The position numbers were made by a program, and so were the translations under genes. From contig JAHBUZ010000010.1 of assembly GCA_019637815.1 (NCBI GenBank), forward strand, positions 62,001 through 126,000: 64,000 nt of DNA, given 5' to 3'. This document shows, in pieces, positions 1 to 7,062 of the stretch; positions within the stretch are counted from its first letter, which is position 1; each line of letters opens with the position of its first letter. This DNA comes from Chloroflexota bacterium. Lineage in GTDB: Bacteria > Chloroflexota > Limnocylindria > Limnocylindrales > CSP1-4. The notes beneath the pieces were generated by a model that was given only the letters and a program-made list of their open reading frames with translations, was not told the DNA's origin and searched no databases.

Positions 1-59
1 GCACCGGCCAGGATGCGCGGCACGCCTCGGTGGGGCGGCACGGTGGAGGTCACGGGCAT
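1..59 (-). CDS. Possible 5' end of a protein gene running off the left edge
   Basis: Read on the minus strand from an ATG at 59, the sequence is open to the window edge and gives MPVTSTVPPHRGVPRILAGA. The reading would begin just upstream of the 18-bp repeat array. No Shine-Dalgarno sequence is visible and only about 19 codons can be seen, so no family can be named. It could equally be non-coding. Confidence 0.25.
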   Translation of the reverse strand, partial: MPVTSTVPPHRGVPRILAG

Positions 60-69
60 GGCCCGGGAG

Positions 70-231
70 GCGCCGCTCCCTGTCGCCGCTGCACTCCCCG
101 CGGACGCGCCGTTCCCCGTGGACGTGCCGCTTCTCCGGGTCGCTGCGCTTCTCCGGGCCGCTGCGCTCCCCGTGGACGTGCCGCTCCCTCGAGCTGCCGC
201 ACTCCCCGGCGATCCGGCACTCGCCGCGTCA
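70..231. repeat. 18-bp tandem repeat array, about 8-9 units
   Basis: Units of exactly 18 bp start at 70, 88, 106, 124, 142, 160, 178, 196 and (degenerate) 214, close to GCGCCGCTCCCCGTGGAC. The array ends at the stop codon of the rhodanese gene, so it occupies that gene's 3' flank. A related four-unit array lies at 1211-1284. The period is a multiple of three, which makes several frames look open across it, but no coding signal supports a protein. Confidence 0.85.
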
Positions 232-594
232 GGGCAGGTCGCCCTCGCTGGTGTCCGGCGTCCCGGTGCGCACTGGCAGCCCTGCCGCGTTCCACGCGGT
301 GATGCCACCGGTCACGTTCGTCGCGTCCGGGTAGCCGTTCGCACGCAGGAACTCCGTGGCGCGGGCGCTTCGACCGCCGGCGGCGCACATGAGCAGCAGC
401 GGCCGGTCGTGCGGCAGCTCCTCGAAGCGTGCCGCGAACCCGCTGAGCGGCACGAGCGCGGCACCCTCCACGCGCATCAGCGCGAACTCGTTCTGCTCGC
501 GGACGTCCACGAGCAGCGGGCGGGGATCGGTCGTCGCGGCCAGACGTTCGGCAGTCTCGGTGACGCTGATGGCGGGGATGGTCGGGTCGGTCAT
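229..594 (-). CDS. Rhodanese-like domain protein
   Basis: Encodes a 121-residue single-domain rhodanese (sulfurtransferase fold). The order of motifs is typical: LVDVRE near residue 33, EGAALVPLSGF, and an active-site loop MCAAGGRSA near residues 69-77 with the catalytic cysteine, followed by the LRANGYPDATNVTGGITAW C-terminal signature. Single-domain members move sulfane sulfur between acceptors in the cytoplasm; the acceptor here is unknown. There is no signal peptide. It stands alone, convergent with nothing, and its stop abuts the 18-bp repeat array. Confidence 0.9.
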   Translation of the reverse strand: MTDPTIPAISVTETAERLAATTDPRPLLVDVREQNEFALMRVEGAALVPLSGFAARFEELPHDRPLLLMCAAGGRSARATEFLRANGYPDATNVTGGITAWNAAGLPVRTGTPDTSEGDLP

Positions 595-706
595 GCGTCC
601 AGCGTAGCGGCTCGGCCGGGCAGGGGAGGCGACGCTGCGTCGTCGCCCGGATCCGCCATGGCTCGTCGGTCGTGCATCGCTGGTCGTCGAGCCCTACAGT
701 CGAGAC

Positions 707-1186
707 ATGACCGACACCGTGAGCGCCATCACCCCGGAGAAGGACTTCATCGGCTGGGACGAGCTGGAGTCGCTCGTGGAGCAGCTGGCCGCACGCATCG
801 GGCAGGGGTTCGACGTGATGCTCGTCATCACCCGAGGCGGCATGGTGCCCGCGGGCATGCTCGCCTACCAGCTGGGCATCCGGACCATCCTCGTGGCGCC
901 CGTGGTGGCATATGACGATGTCGGCGCGATGCACGACCAGCCGGTGGTCCTGGGCTTCCCGGGCTCCGACCAGCTGGCCGGCCACGACGTGCTGGTCGTG
1001 GACGAGGTCTGGGAGACCGGCAACACCATCACCGCCGTGGTCGAGCGGGTGCGAGCGGCGGGTGGTCGACCCGTGACGGCGGTGCTCCACTACAAGCCGA
1101 CACGCTCGCGCACGGACCTGACGCCCGACCACTTCGTCCACGAGACCGATCGCTGGGTGGTCTACCCCTACAAGTACGGCAAGTAG
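707..1186 (+). CDS. Purine-type phosphoribosyltransferase
   Basis: A 159-residue type I phosphoribosyltransferase. The PRPP-binding loop reads VLVVDEVWETGNTITAV at about residues 91-107. An earlier RGG motif (ITRGGMVPAGML, about residues 42-53) fits the xanthine/guanine-hypoxanthine group, which salvages purine bases to nucleotides using PRPP. The base specificity cannot be decided from sequence by eye. A -10-like TACAGT at 695-700 lies six bases before the ATG, suggesting a leaderless transcript. The 3' flank carries the second 18-bp repeat array and then the convergent tryptophanase gene. Confidence 0.85.
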   Translation: MTDTVSAITPEKDFIGWDELESLVEQLAARIGQGFDVMLVITRGGMVPAGMLAYQLGIRTILVAPVVAYDDVGAMHDQPVVLGFPGSDQLAGHDVLVVDEVWETGNTITAVVERVRAAGGRPVTAVLHYKPTRSRTDLTPDHFVHETDRWVVYPYKYGK

Positions 1187-1210
1187 CCGACCCGGCCACG
1201 GCCGGCAAGC

Positions 1211-1284
1211 CAGCACTCCCCGAGGGACGCGCCACTCCCCAGGATCGCGCCACTTCCCCAAGGACGCGGCACTCCCCGAGGGTC
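1211..1284. repeat. Second array of the 18/19-bp repeat, 4 units
   Basis: Units start at 1211 (18 bp), 1229 (18 bp), 1247 (19 bp) and 1266 (19 bp), of the form GCGCCACTCCCCGAGGAC. They fill the convergent intergenic space between the phosphoribosyltransferase and tryptophanase stops. The core CACTCCCC(G)-AGGAC is shared with the array at 70-231. No hairpin with a T-tract is seen. Confidence 0.8.
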
Positions 1285-1291
1285 GTCGCGT

Positions 1292-2668
1292 CTACCCGCC
1301 GAGCGGCTCGAAGCGCGCCGTGAAGTGCCGCAGCGCCGGTGGCGCGTCGGTGATCCGGAACCCACGCAGCGAGGCGGCTCGTGCCGCGACCCGCTCCACG
1401 ACCTCGATGACGTAGTCGATGTGGGACTGGGTGTACGTCCGCCGCGGGATGGCCAGGCGCACCAGGTCCATGCGGGCCGCCAGCTCGGTGCCATCGGGCT
1501 GTCGACCGAACATCACGGTGCCGATCTCGCAGCCCCGGATGCCGCCCTCCTCGTACAGGGCACAGGCGAGGGCCTGACCGGGGTACTCGAGCGGCGGGAT
1601 GTGGGGCAGCAGCGCCCGTGCATCGAGATACACGGCATGCCCGCCGATGGGCTGGACCACGGGCACGCCCATCGCGGCGAGCGCCTCCCCGAGGTACGCG
1701 GTGGAGCGGATCCGATAGCGCAGGTAGTCCTCGTCGACCACCTCCGCGAGGCCCTGTGCGATCGCCTCGAGGTCGCGACCCGCGAGGCCGCCGTAGGTCG
1801 GGAACCCCTCGGTCAGGATGAGCTGGGTCCGACAGCGCTCGGCCAGGTCGTCATCGTCCATCGCCAGCCAGCCGCCGATGTTCGCCATGCCGTCCTTCTT
1901 GGCGGACATGGTCATGCCGTCCACGAGGCTCGCCATCTCGTGCACGATGTCCGGGATCGACCGATGTGCCTGGCCCGCCTCGCGGAGCTTGATGAACCAG
2001 GCATTCTCCGCGAACCGGCACGCATCGAGGAACAGGGGCAGTCCGTGGCGGTCGCACACCGCGCGCACGGCGCGGATGTTGGCGAGGCTCACGGGCTGGC
2101 CGCCCATGGAGTTGTTGGTCACGGTCAGGAACACGGCGGGGATCGCGTCCCGACCCACCTCGGCGATGGTCCGCTCGAGCGCGGCCACGTCCATGTCCCC
2201 CTTGAAGGGGAGGATCGCATCGGGTGGCAGCACGGGCGCGAGGTCCAGCGCCAGCGCGCCGGTCGCCTCCACGTTCGCCCGGGTCGTGTCGAAGTGGGCG
2301 TTGCTCGGCACCACTGTGCCGGGCCCGCCGATGACGCTGAACAGGATCTTCTCCGCGGCGCGGCCCTGGTGGGTGGGGATGACGTGCCGGAACGGGAACA
2401 GCGCCTGCACGGCCGCCTGGAACCGGAACCATGAGGGTGAGCCGGCATACGACTCGTCGCCGTGCTGGATCGCGGCCCACTGGTCGCGGCTCATGGCACC
2501 GGTGCCGGAGTCGGTCAGCAGGTCGATGATGACGTCGTCAGCGTGCAGGCCGAACAGGTTCCAGCCTGCCGTGGCCAACCACCCGGCCCGCTCCGCGGGC
2601 GTGGACATCCGGATGGGCTCGACGGAGTGGATCCGGAACGGCTCGATGATGGTCCGCCACTCGGTCAT
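1292..2668 (-). CDS. tnaA: Tryptophanase (beta-eliminating PLP lyase)
   Basis: Encodes a 458-residue member of the tryptophanase/tyrosine phenol-lyase family, which cleaves the amino acid side chain to indole (or phenol), pyruvate and ammonia. Characteristic blocks are EPFRIHSVEPI at the N-terminus, PTHQGRAAEKILF, GGQPVSLANIRAV, the PLP-lysine segment TMSAKKDGMANIGG and the C-terminal ALRHFTARFEPL. An Asp in SNAHFDTT and a His in LRHFTAR are the residues I recall as tryptophanase-like (tyrosine phenol-lyase has Thr and Phe there). The start is the ATG at 2668, whose ATGA overlaps the stop of the upstream DUF2203 gene, so the two are translationally coupled. An upstream extension of the frame exists but overlaps DUF2203. 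Confidence 0.9.
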   Translation of the reverse strand: MTEWRTIIEPFRIHSVEPIRMSTPAERAGWLATAGWNLFGLHADDVIIDLLTDSGTGAMSRDQWAAIQHGDESYAGSPSWFRFQAAVQALFPFRHVIPTHQGRAAEKILFSVIGGPGTVVPSNAHFDTTRANVEATGALALDLAPVLPPDAILPFKGDMDVAALERTIAEVGRDAIPAVFLTVTNNSMGGQPVSLANIRAVRAVCDRHGLPLFLDACRFAENAWFIKLREAGQAHRSIPDIVHEMASLVDGMTMSAKKDGMANIGGWLAMDDDDLAERCRTQLILTEGFPTYGGLAGRDLEAIAQGLAEVVDEDYLRYRIRSTAYLGEALAAMGVPVVQPIGGHAVYLDARALLPHIPPLEYPGQALACALYEEGGIRGCEIGTVMFGRQPDGTELAARMDLVRLAIPRRTYTQSHIDYVIEVVERVAARAASLRGFRITDAPPALRHFTARFEPLGG

Positions 2669-3063
2669 GTCAGTTCGGCCAGTGGCTGTCGACTGCCGAA
2701 GCCGGTCTCGAGCTCGTGCCACCACCGGATCTCGTCCGGCTCGCCCAGTCGCCAGCAGAGCCAGATGGGTCGACCGTTGGCGAGCGCCGGGAAGTCGATG
2801 AGTCCGGTACCGATGTCCCGCAGCTGGACGTCCCACGCGTCGAGCTGGGCCACCACGTCCTTCATGCGCCCGACGAGCGTCAGGATGCGCGCCTCACCCG
2901 CAGCGAGATCCTGCGCATGGTCCGCGGAGCCATTGGTCGCGGCGCGGAGCTGCTGGTCCTGCTGGGCGAGCGCCACGGCATCGCGGTCCTCGCGGAGCCG
3001 CTCCAGGAGCTGGCGGACCTCCGCGATGCGCCCGTTCGCCTCATCGATGGAGTAGTAGTGCAC
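2665..3063 (-). CDS. DUF2203 family protein
   Basis: A 132-residue cytoplasmic protein beginning MHYYSIDEANGRIAEVRQLLERLRED, with a long helical middle and the C-terminal signature GLIDFPALANGRPIWLCWRLGEPDEIRWWHE. This matches the DUF2203 family, of unknown function. Its stop overlaps the tryptophanase start by ATGA, so the pair is an operon. A 51-base divergent region separates it from the aminotransferase gene. Nothing in the sequence says why it should accompany tryptophanase. Confidence 0.85.
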   Translation of the reverse strand: MHYYSIDEANGRIAEVRQLLERLREDRDAVALAQQDQQLRAATNGSADHAQDLAAGEARILTLVGRMKDVVAQLDAWDVQLRDIGTGLIDFPALANGRPIWLCWRLGEPDEIRWWHELETGFGSRQPLAELT

Positions 3064-3114
3064 GTTCCGATGGTGGCACGATCGAAGGGCCCGGCGCTGC
3101 TAGCATCGGTCCCG

Positions 3115-4272
3115 ATGCGACTCGCGACGCGTGTCCGGACGATCGGCACCGAATCGGCCTTCGAGGCTGCCGGGCGAGCACGCGCCCTCGAGGCGCAGGG
3201 CCGGCCCATCATCCACCTGGAGATCGGTGAGCCGGACTTCGACACACCGGCCGGGGTGCGCGCCGCGGCCCAGCACGCGCTCGATGCCGGCTGGACGCAC
3301 TACGGCCCGCCGCTCGGCCTGCCCCAGCTCCGGGAGGCGATCGCGGAGGACGCGACGGCCCGCAAGGGGTTCCCGGTCGACCCATCGAGGGTGGTCGTCA
3401 CGCCGGGCGCCAAGCCGGTCATGGCCTTCGCGATGCTCGCCCTCGGCGAGCCCGGGGTCGAAGTGATCGTGCCCGATCCGGGCTTCCCGATCTATGCCTC
3501 GATGGCATCGTTCGCGGGTGCCACGCCCGTGCCCATCCCGCTGCGTCAGGAACGGGACTTCCGGATCGACATCGACGAGCTGGCGAGCCTGGTGACGCCG
3601 CGGACCCGACTCCTGGTCATCAACAGCCCGCACAACCCCTGCGGCTCGATGCTCACGCCCGATGACCTGCGGGCGATCGCCGACCTGGCGATCGAGCACG
3701 ACCTGGTGGTGCTCTCCGACGAGATCTACGCACGCATCGTGTACGAGGGGGAGGCGCCATCGATCGCCGCGCTGCCGGGCATGGCGGAGCGGACCATCGT
3801 CCTCGACGGGTTCTCCAAGACGTACGCGATGACCGGCTGGCGACTGGGCTACGCGCTCGTGCCGGAGGCGCTCGTGCCGGTGTTCGGTCGGCTGATGATC
3901 AACACGGTCAGCTGCACCGCGACGTTCAGCCAGCTCGCGGCGGTGGAGGCGTTGCGCGGCCCCCAGGACGCCGTGGACGCGATGGTCGAGGAGTTCCGGG
4001 CCCGTCGCGAGCTGGTGGTCACGGGTCTGCGGCAGCTGCCGGGCGTCACCTGTGCGATGCCCGCCGGTGCGTTCTACGCGTTCCCCGATGTCAGCGGCAC
4101 GGGCATGGACGGGCCGACGTTCGCGGAGCGCCTGCTGGTCGAGGCGGATGTCAGCGTGCTCGCCGGCACCGCGTTCGGGGACGTCGGTCGGGACCATGTC
4201 CGAGTCTCGTACGCCAACTCCCGGGCGAACCTCACCGAGGCGCTCGATCGCATGGCGAGGCTGTTGGCGTGA
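3115..4272 (+). CDS. PLP-dependent class I/II aminotransferase
   Basis: A 385-residue fold-type I aminotransferase of the aspartate/aromatic type. Motifs: HLEIGEPDFDTPAGV near the N-terminus, TPGAKPVMAFAM (PLP phosphate loop), INSPHNPCGSML, LSDEIYARIVYEG and the PLP-lysine motif DGFSKTYAMTGWRLGYA near residues 227-243, ending with the conserved RVSYANS arginine. The substrate cannot be assigned. The ATG at 3115 was chosen because the conserved N-terminus begins there and TAGCAT (3101-3106) would be a -10 eight bases upstream, giving a leaderless or near-leaderless message. It is followed closely by a dehydrogenase of related chemistry. Confidence 0.88.
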   Translation: MRLATRVRTIGTESAFEAAGRARALEAQGRPIIHLEIGEPDFDTPAGVRAAAQHALDAGWTHYGPPLGLPQLREAIAEDATARKGFPVDPSRVVVTPGAKPVMAFAMLALGEPGVEVIVPDPGFPIYASMASFAGATPVPIPLRQERDFRIDIDELASLVTPRTRLLVINSPHNPCGSMLTPDDLRAIADLAIEHDLVVLSDEIYARIVYEGEAPSIAALPGMAERTIVLDGFSKTYAMTGWRLGYALVPEALVPVFGRLMINTVSCTATFSQLAAVEALRGPQDAVDAMVEEFRARRELVVTGLRQLPGVTCAMPAGAFYAFPDVSGTGMDGPTFAERLLVEADVSVLAGTAFGDVGRDHVRVSYANSRANLTEALDRMARLLA

Positions 4273-4300
4273 GCGTGGCGGCGCGATGGGCGGGAGTCCG

Positions 4301-5287
4301 ATGAGTAGCGGTCAGCCGCGGGTCTTCGTCACGCGTCGGATCCCCGATGCCGGGCTCGCCCTCCTGCGGGACGCGGCCTCGGTCGACCTGTTCGACAGCG
4401 GCATGCCGCCGGACCGGGACGAGCTGCTGGCGCGGGTCGCGGGCGTGGACGGGTTGCTGTGCCTGCTCACCGATCGCGTCGATGACGAGCTGCTGGATGC
4501 CGCCGGGCCGTCGCTGCGGGTGGTCAGCAACCTCGCGGTGGGCTACGACAACATCGATCTCGCGGCGTGCGCGCGACGCGGCATCCCGGTCGGCAACACG
4601 CCGGGCGTGCTCACGGAGGCGACGGCGGACCTCGCGTTCGCGCTGCTGCTCGCGGTCGCTCGGCGGCTGCCGGAATCGGAGCGGTTCGTGCGCGAGGACC
4701 GCTGGGTCACGTGGGACCCGCTGCTGCTCCTCGGCCGGGAGGTGTCCGGGCAGACGCTGGGCATCATCGGCTTCGGGCGCATCGGCCGGGAGGTGGCGCG
4801 GCGTGCGCGCGGCTTCGGGATGCGGGTGCTCTACCACAGCCGGTCGCGGGCCCCGGAGCCGGTCGAGACGGAGCTGGGCGCGACGATGGTCGATCTCGAC
4901 ACGCTGCTCGGCACGTGCGACGTCGTGAGCGTCCACGTCAACCTGACCCCGGAGACCCGACATCTCATCGATGCCCGGGCGTTGGCGACGATGCGGCCCG
5001 GTTCGATCCTCATCAACACGTCCCGCGGGCCGGTCGTGGACCAGGCGGCGCTCGCCGATGCGCTCCGGTCCGGGCACCTGTTCGGCGCGGGCCTGGACGT
5101 CACGGACCCCGAGCCGATGCGCGCCGATGACCCGCTGCTCGCGCTGCCCAACTGCCTCGTGCTGCCGCACGTGGCCTCGGCCACCGACACGACGCGTGCC
5201 CGCATGGCGGAGAAGGCGGCGCGCAACGTGCTGGCAGGGCTGCGGGGCGAGCCACTCCCGGACGCGGTGCCGCTCCCCGCCGTCTGA
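4301..5287 (+). CDS. D-2-hydroxyacid dehydrogenase (glyoxylate/hydroxypyruvate reductase-like)
   Basis: A 328-residue NAD(P)-dependent D-isomer-specific 2-hydroxyacid dehydrogenase. The Rossmann motif GIIGFGRIGREVARRARGFGM lies near residue 150. SNLAVGYDNID is the substrate-domain motif, NTSRGPVVDQAAL contains the catalytic Arg region, and DVTDPEPMRADDPLLALPNCLVLPHVAS supplies the Glu and the HVAS catalytic His. It best resembles glycerate dehydrogenase/glyoxylate reductase. The start at 4301 has GGGAG eight bases upstream; an ATG at 4286 is possible. The last codons (5247-5281) fall on two copies of the 18-bp repeat unit found elsewhere. It is likely co-transcribed with the aminotransferase. 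Confidence 0.88.
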   Translation: MSSGQPRVFVTRRIPDAGLALLRDAASVDLFDSGMPPDRDELLARVAGVDGLLCLLTDRVDDELLDAAGPSLRVVSNLAVGYDNIDLAACARRGIPVGNTPGVLTEATADLAFALLLAVARRLPESERFVREDRWVTWDPLLLLGREVSGQTLGIIGFGRIGREVARRARGFGMRVLYHSRSRAPEPVETELGATMVDLDTLLGTCDVVSVHVNLTPETRHLIDARALATMRPGSILINTSRGPVVDQAALADALRSGHLFGAGLDVTDPEPMRADDPLLALPNCLVLPHVASATDTTRARMAEKAARNVLAGLRGEPLPDAVPLPAV

Positions 5288-5330
5288 TGGCCGCTCGCGG
5301 CGTGGCACCGGTGCTCGTGGTGGTGACGTA

Positions 5331-6158
5331 GTGGCCGCGACCGCGGTCGCTCTCGTCCTGCTGGCAGCGCTCCTCCACGCCGTCTGGAACCTGATCCTGG
5401 CGCGGTCGTCGGACACGGTGGCCGCGATGTGCGTGGCGATGCTCGCGGGTTCCGTGGTCGTGCTGCCGTTCGCGGTGCTCCGGTGGCGGGTGGAGGCGGC
5501 GGCCCTGCCCTGGGTCGCGGTCTCGTCGGCGCTCGAGCTCGCCTACTTCGTGCTCCTTGCCCGGGCGTACAGCCGGGCGGACCTGAGCCTCGTGTATCCC
5601 GTGGCGCGTGGCCTGGCGCCGGTGTTCGTGCTGGTCGGGTCGGTGGTCGTGTTCGGTCGCTCGGCGGGGATGGTGAGCGGCATCGGCGTGGTGACCGTGG
5701 CCATCGGGGTGATGCTCGTCCGGGGCATCCGGTCGCCCGCCGCATGGGCGGACGTGCTGCTCGCGGTGACCATCGCGACGCTCATCGCCGGGTACACCCT
5801 CGCCGACCAGCAGGGCGTGGCGCATGCCGATCCCGTGGCGTACCTGGTGCTGGTCATCGGGATCCCGGGGCTGGTGCTGGCGGGCTGGTTCGTGACCCGT
5901 GCGGGTGGGGTCGCGCGGCTGCGACGGGCGGTGGGCGTCGGCCCGGTCGTGGGCGGGGGCGCGGTGGCCGTGGCGTACGGGTTCATCCTCGCGGCGTTGG
6001 CACAGGCACCGGCACCGGCCGTGGCGGCGCTGCGGGAGACCAGCATCGTGATGGCGACCGTGCTCGCGGCGGTCGTGCTCCACGAGCGGGTGGAGCGGGC
6101 GCGCTGGCTGGGCTGCGTGGTCGTGGTGGCGGGGATCGCGCTGGTCGTCAGCGGATAG
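5331..6158 (+). CDS. EamA/DMT-type permease
   Basis: A 275-residue polytopic membrane protein with about ten hydrophobic segments and two EamA-like halves (HAVWNLILARSS near the start; LRETSIVMATVLAAVVLHERV near the end). This is the drug/metabolite transporter superfamily, which usually exports amino acids or metabolites; the substrate is unknown. The GTG start at 5331 overlaps the stop of a 14-codon mini-ORF (ATG 5287) whose own ATG overlaps the dehydrogenase stop, so a re-initiating ribosome could bridge the genes. This makes it the third gene of the aminotransferase-dehydrogenase operon. Confidence 0.8.
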   Translation: MAATAVALVLLAALLHAVWNLILARSSDTVAAMCVAMLAGSVVVLPFAVLRWRVEAAALPWVAVSSALELAYFVLLARAYSRADLSLVYPVARGLAPVFVLVGSVVVFGRSAGMVSGIGVVTVAIGVMLVRGIRSPAAWADVLLAVTIATLIAGYTLADQQGVAHADPVAYLVLVIGIPGLVLAGWFVTRAGGVARLRRAVGVGPVVGGGAVAVAYGFILAALAQAPAPAVAALRETSIVMATVLAAVVLHERVERARWLGCVVVVAGIALVVSG

Positions 6159-6421
6159 GGCGGTGGGCTGGTGCGCCGCGACCGGCACCGCGGAACCTGG
6201 ACATCCCGGTGGCCTGGTGACGACACGCCGCCGGATCCCCGCGGCGACTGGCGTCGACTGGGCGTCGGCAGGGCTTCGGCGAACGCGATCCGTGCTCCGG
6301 CGGGATGTGGCCCCTCCCTCCCTGAGTCACATCGGAGCATCACGGCGCCGCGTGGTGGCGGAGTCGGGTCGGCCACACAGTGCACCGGCTCGCTTGCGGG
6401 TCACCGTAGACTGGCAGCACC

Positions 6422-6751
6422 ATGCTGCTCACCAGGCTCGTGGCGCTCGGGTTGGCGCTCATCGAGGCCGTGCTCGCGCTCCGGCTGCTCTTCCCGTTCA
6501 TGCGCATCCCACCGTCGCTCGAGGGGTACGTCCCGACGCTCGTGGACGTCAGCGACTGGCTCATCGCGCCGTTCCGGGTGTTCGTGCAGCCGTTCACCCT
6601 CGACCAGCTCGACCGGCTGCCGGGCGGCGAGCTCGGCTACGCCTCGTATCTCGACAAGGTGGACACCACCGTGCTCGTGGCGATGGTCGGCTGGGCCATC
6701 GCCGGATCGCTGGCACTGTTCATCCTGCGGGCGGTGGTCCGCGTCCGCTGA
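6422..6751 (+). CDS. YggT-like small membrane protein
   Basis: A 109-residue protein with two hydrophobic helices flanking a polar loop: LVALGLALIEAVLALRLLFP at the N-terminus and TVLVAMVGWAIAGSLALFIL at the C-terminus. The first helix runs into LIAPFRVFVQPF, as in YggT proteins. Their role is poorly defined (osmotic tolerance or membrane-protein organisation have been suggested). TAGACT at 6407-6412 is a -10-like box nine bases before the ATG. No Shine-Dalgarno sequence is seen. The 263 bases upstream (6159-6421) show nothing coding. Confidence 0.7.
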   Translation: MLLTRLVALGLALIEAVLALRLLFPFMRIPPSLEGYVPTLVDVSDWLIAPFRVFVQPFTLDQLDRLPGGELGYASYLDKVDTTVLVAMVGWAIAGSLALFILRAVVRVR

Positions 6752-6785
6752 GGAGACCGTCCCGCGCACCGACTACGATGACCGC

Positions 6786-6861
6786 GGGCCGATAGCTCAG
6801 CGGTCAGAGCAGGGGACTTTTAATCCTCGTGTCCTGGGTTCGAATCCCAGTCGGCTCACCA
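6786..6861 (+). tRNA. tRNA-Lys (anticodon TTT), CCA encoded
   Basis: A cloverleaf can be folded. The acceptor stem GGGCCGA (6786-6792) pairs with TCGGCTC (6851-6857) with one G-T wobble. The anticodon stem GGGGA/TCCTC encloses loop CTTTTAA with anticodon TTT. The T arm is CTGGG-TTCGAAT-CCCAG. Discriminator A is followed by an encoded CCA (6859-6861). A -10-like TACGAT at 6774-6779 sits six bases before the mature 5' end. It marks the left edge of an accessory-looking region beginning with a Fic gene. Confidence 0.95.
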
Positions 6862-6938
6862 GTATGTGACCGCAGGCGCGCCAACGTAACCGTAGGTATG
6901 CGCCGCAAGACGATGTCGGACACAGCCGGCCGGGACTT

Positions 6939-7053
6939 CCGAACGATCGTTCGGTGGAACAAGGCTAGTGCCATCGAAGTGCCAGCAAGAGCAATCTTGG
7001 CAGTTGGTGGCGGAACTGCTAAAGTGGCGCAAGTTAGCGCAATCGTGGCACTT
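6939..7053. promoter_or_regulatory. Promoter/operator region of the Fic gene
   Basis: A perfect 16-bp palindrome, CCGAACGATCGTTCGG, lies at 6939-6954. Further on is a good sigma-70-like promoter: TTGGCA (6997-7002), 17-bp spacer, TAAAGT (7020-7025). The promoter is bracketed by an exact 8-bp inverted repeat, AAGTGCCA (6977-6984) and TGGCACTT (7046-7053). The stretch is visibly richer in A/T than its surroundings. The arrangement suggests repressor control; the regulator is not identified. Confidence 0.6.
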
Positions 7054-7062
7054 GAGGAGACA

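Noticed and set aside
70-231. CRISPR array
   Set aside because: Units are contiguous 18-bp near-copies with no unique spacers, and no cas gene is nearby.
50-1261. Single long minus-strand gene over the first 1.2 kb
   Set aside because: It crosses two recognisable genes (rhodanese and phosphoribosyltransferase) in the wrong frame and gains length from the 18-bp repeats.
6829-7062. Fic start upstream inside the tRNA
   Set aside because: The in-frame extension overlaps the tRNA 3' half and a clear promoter with operators, so it cannot be coding.
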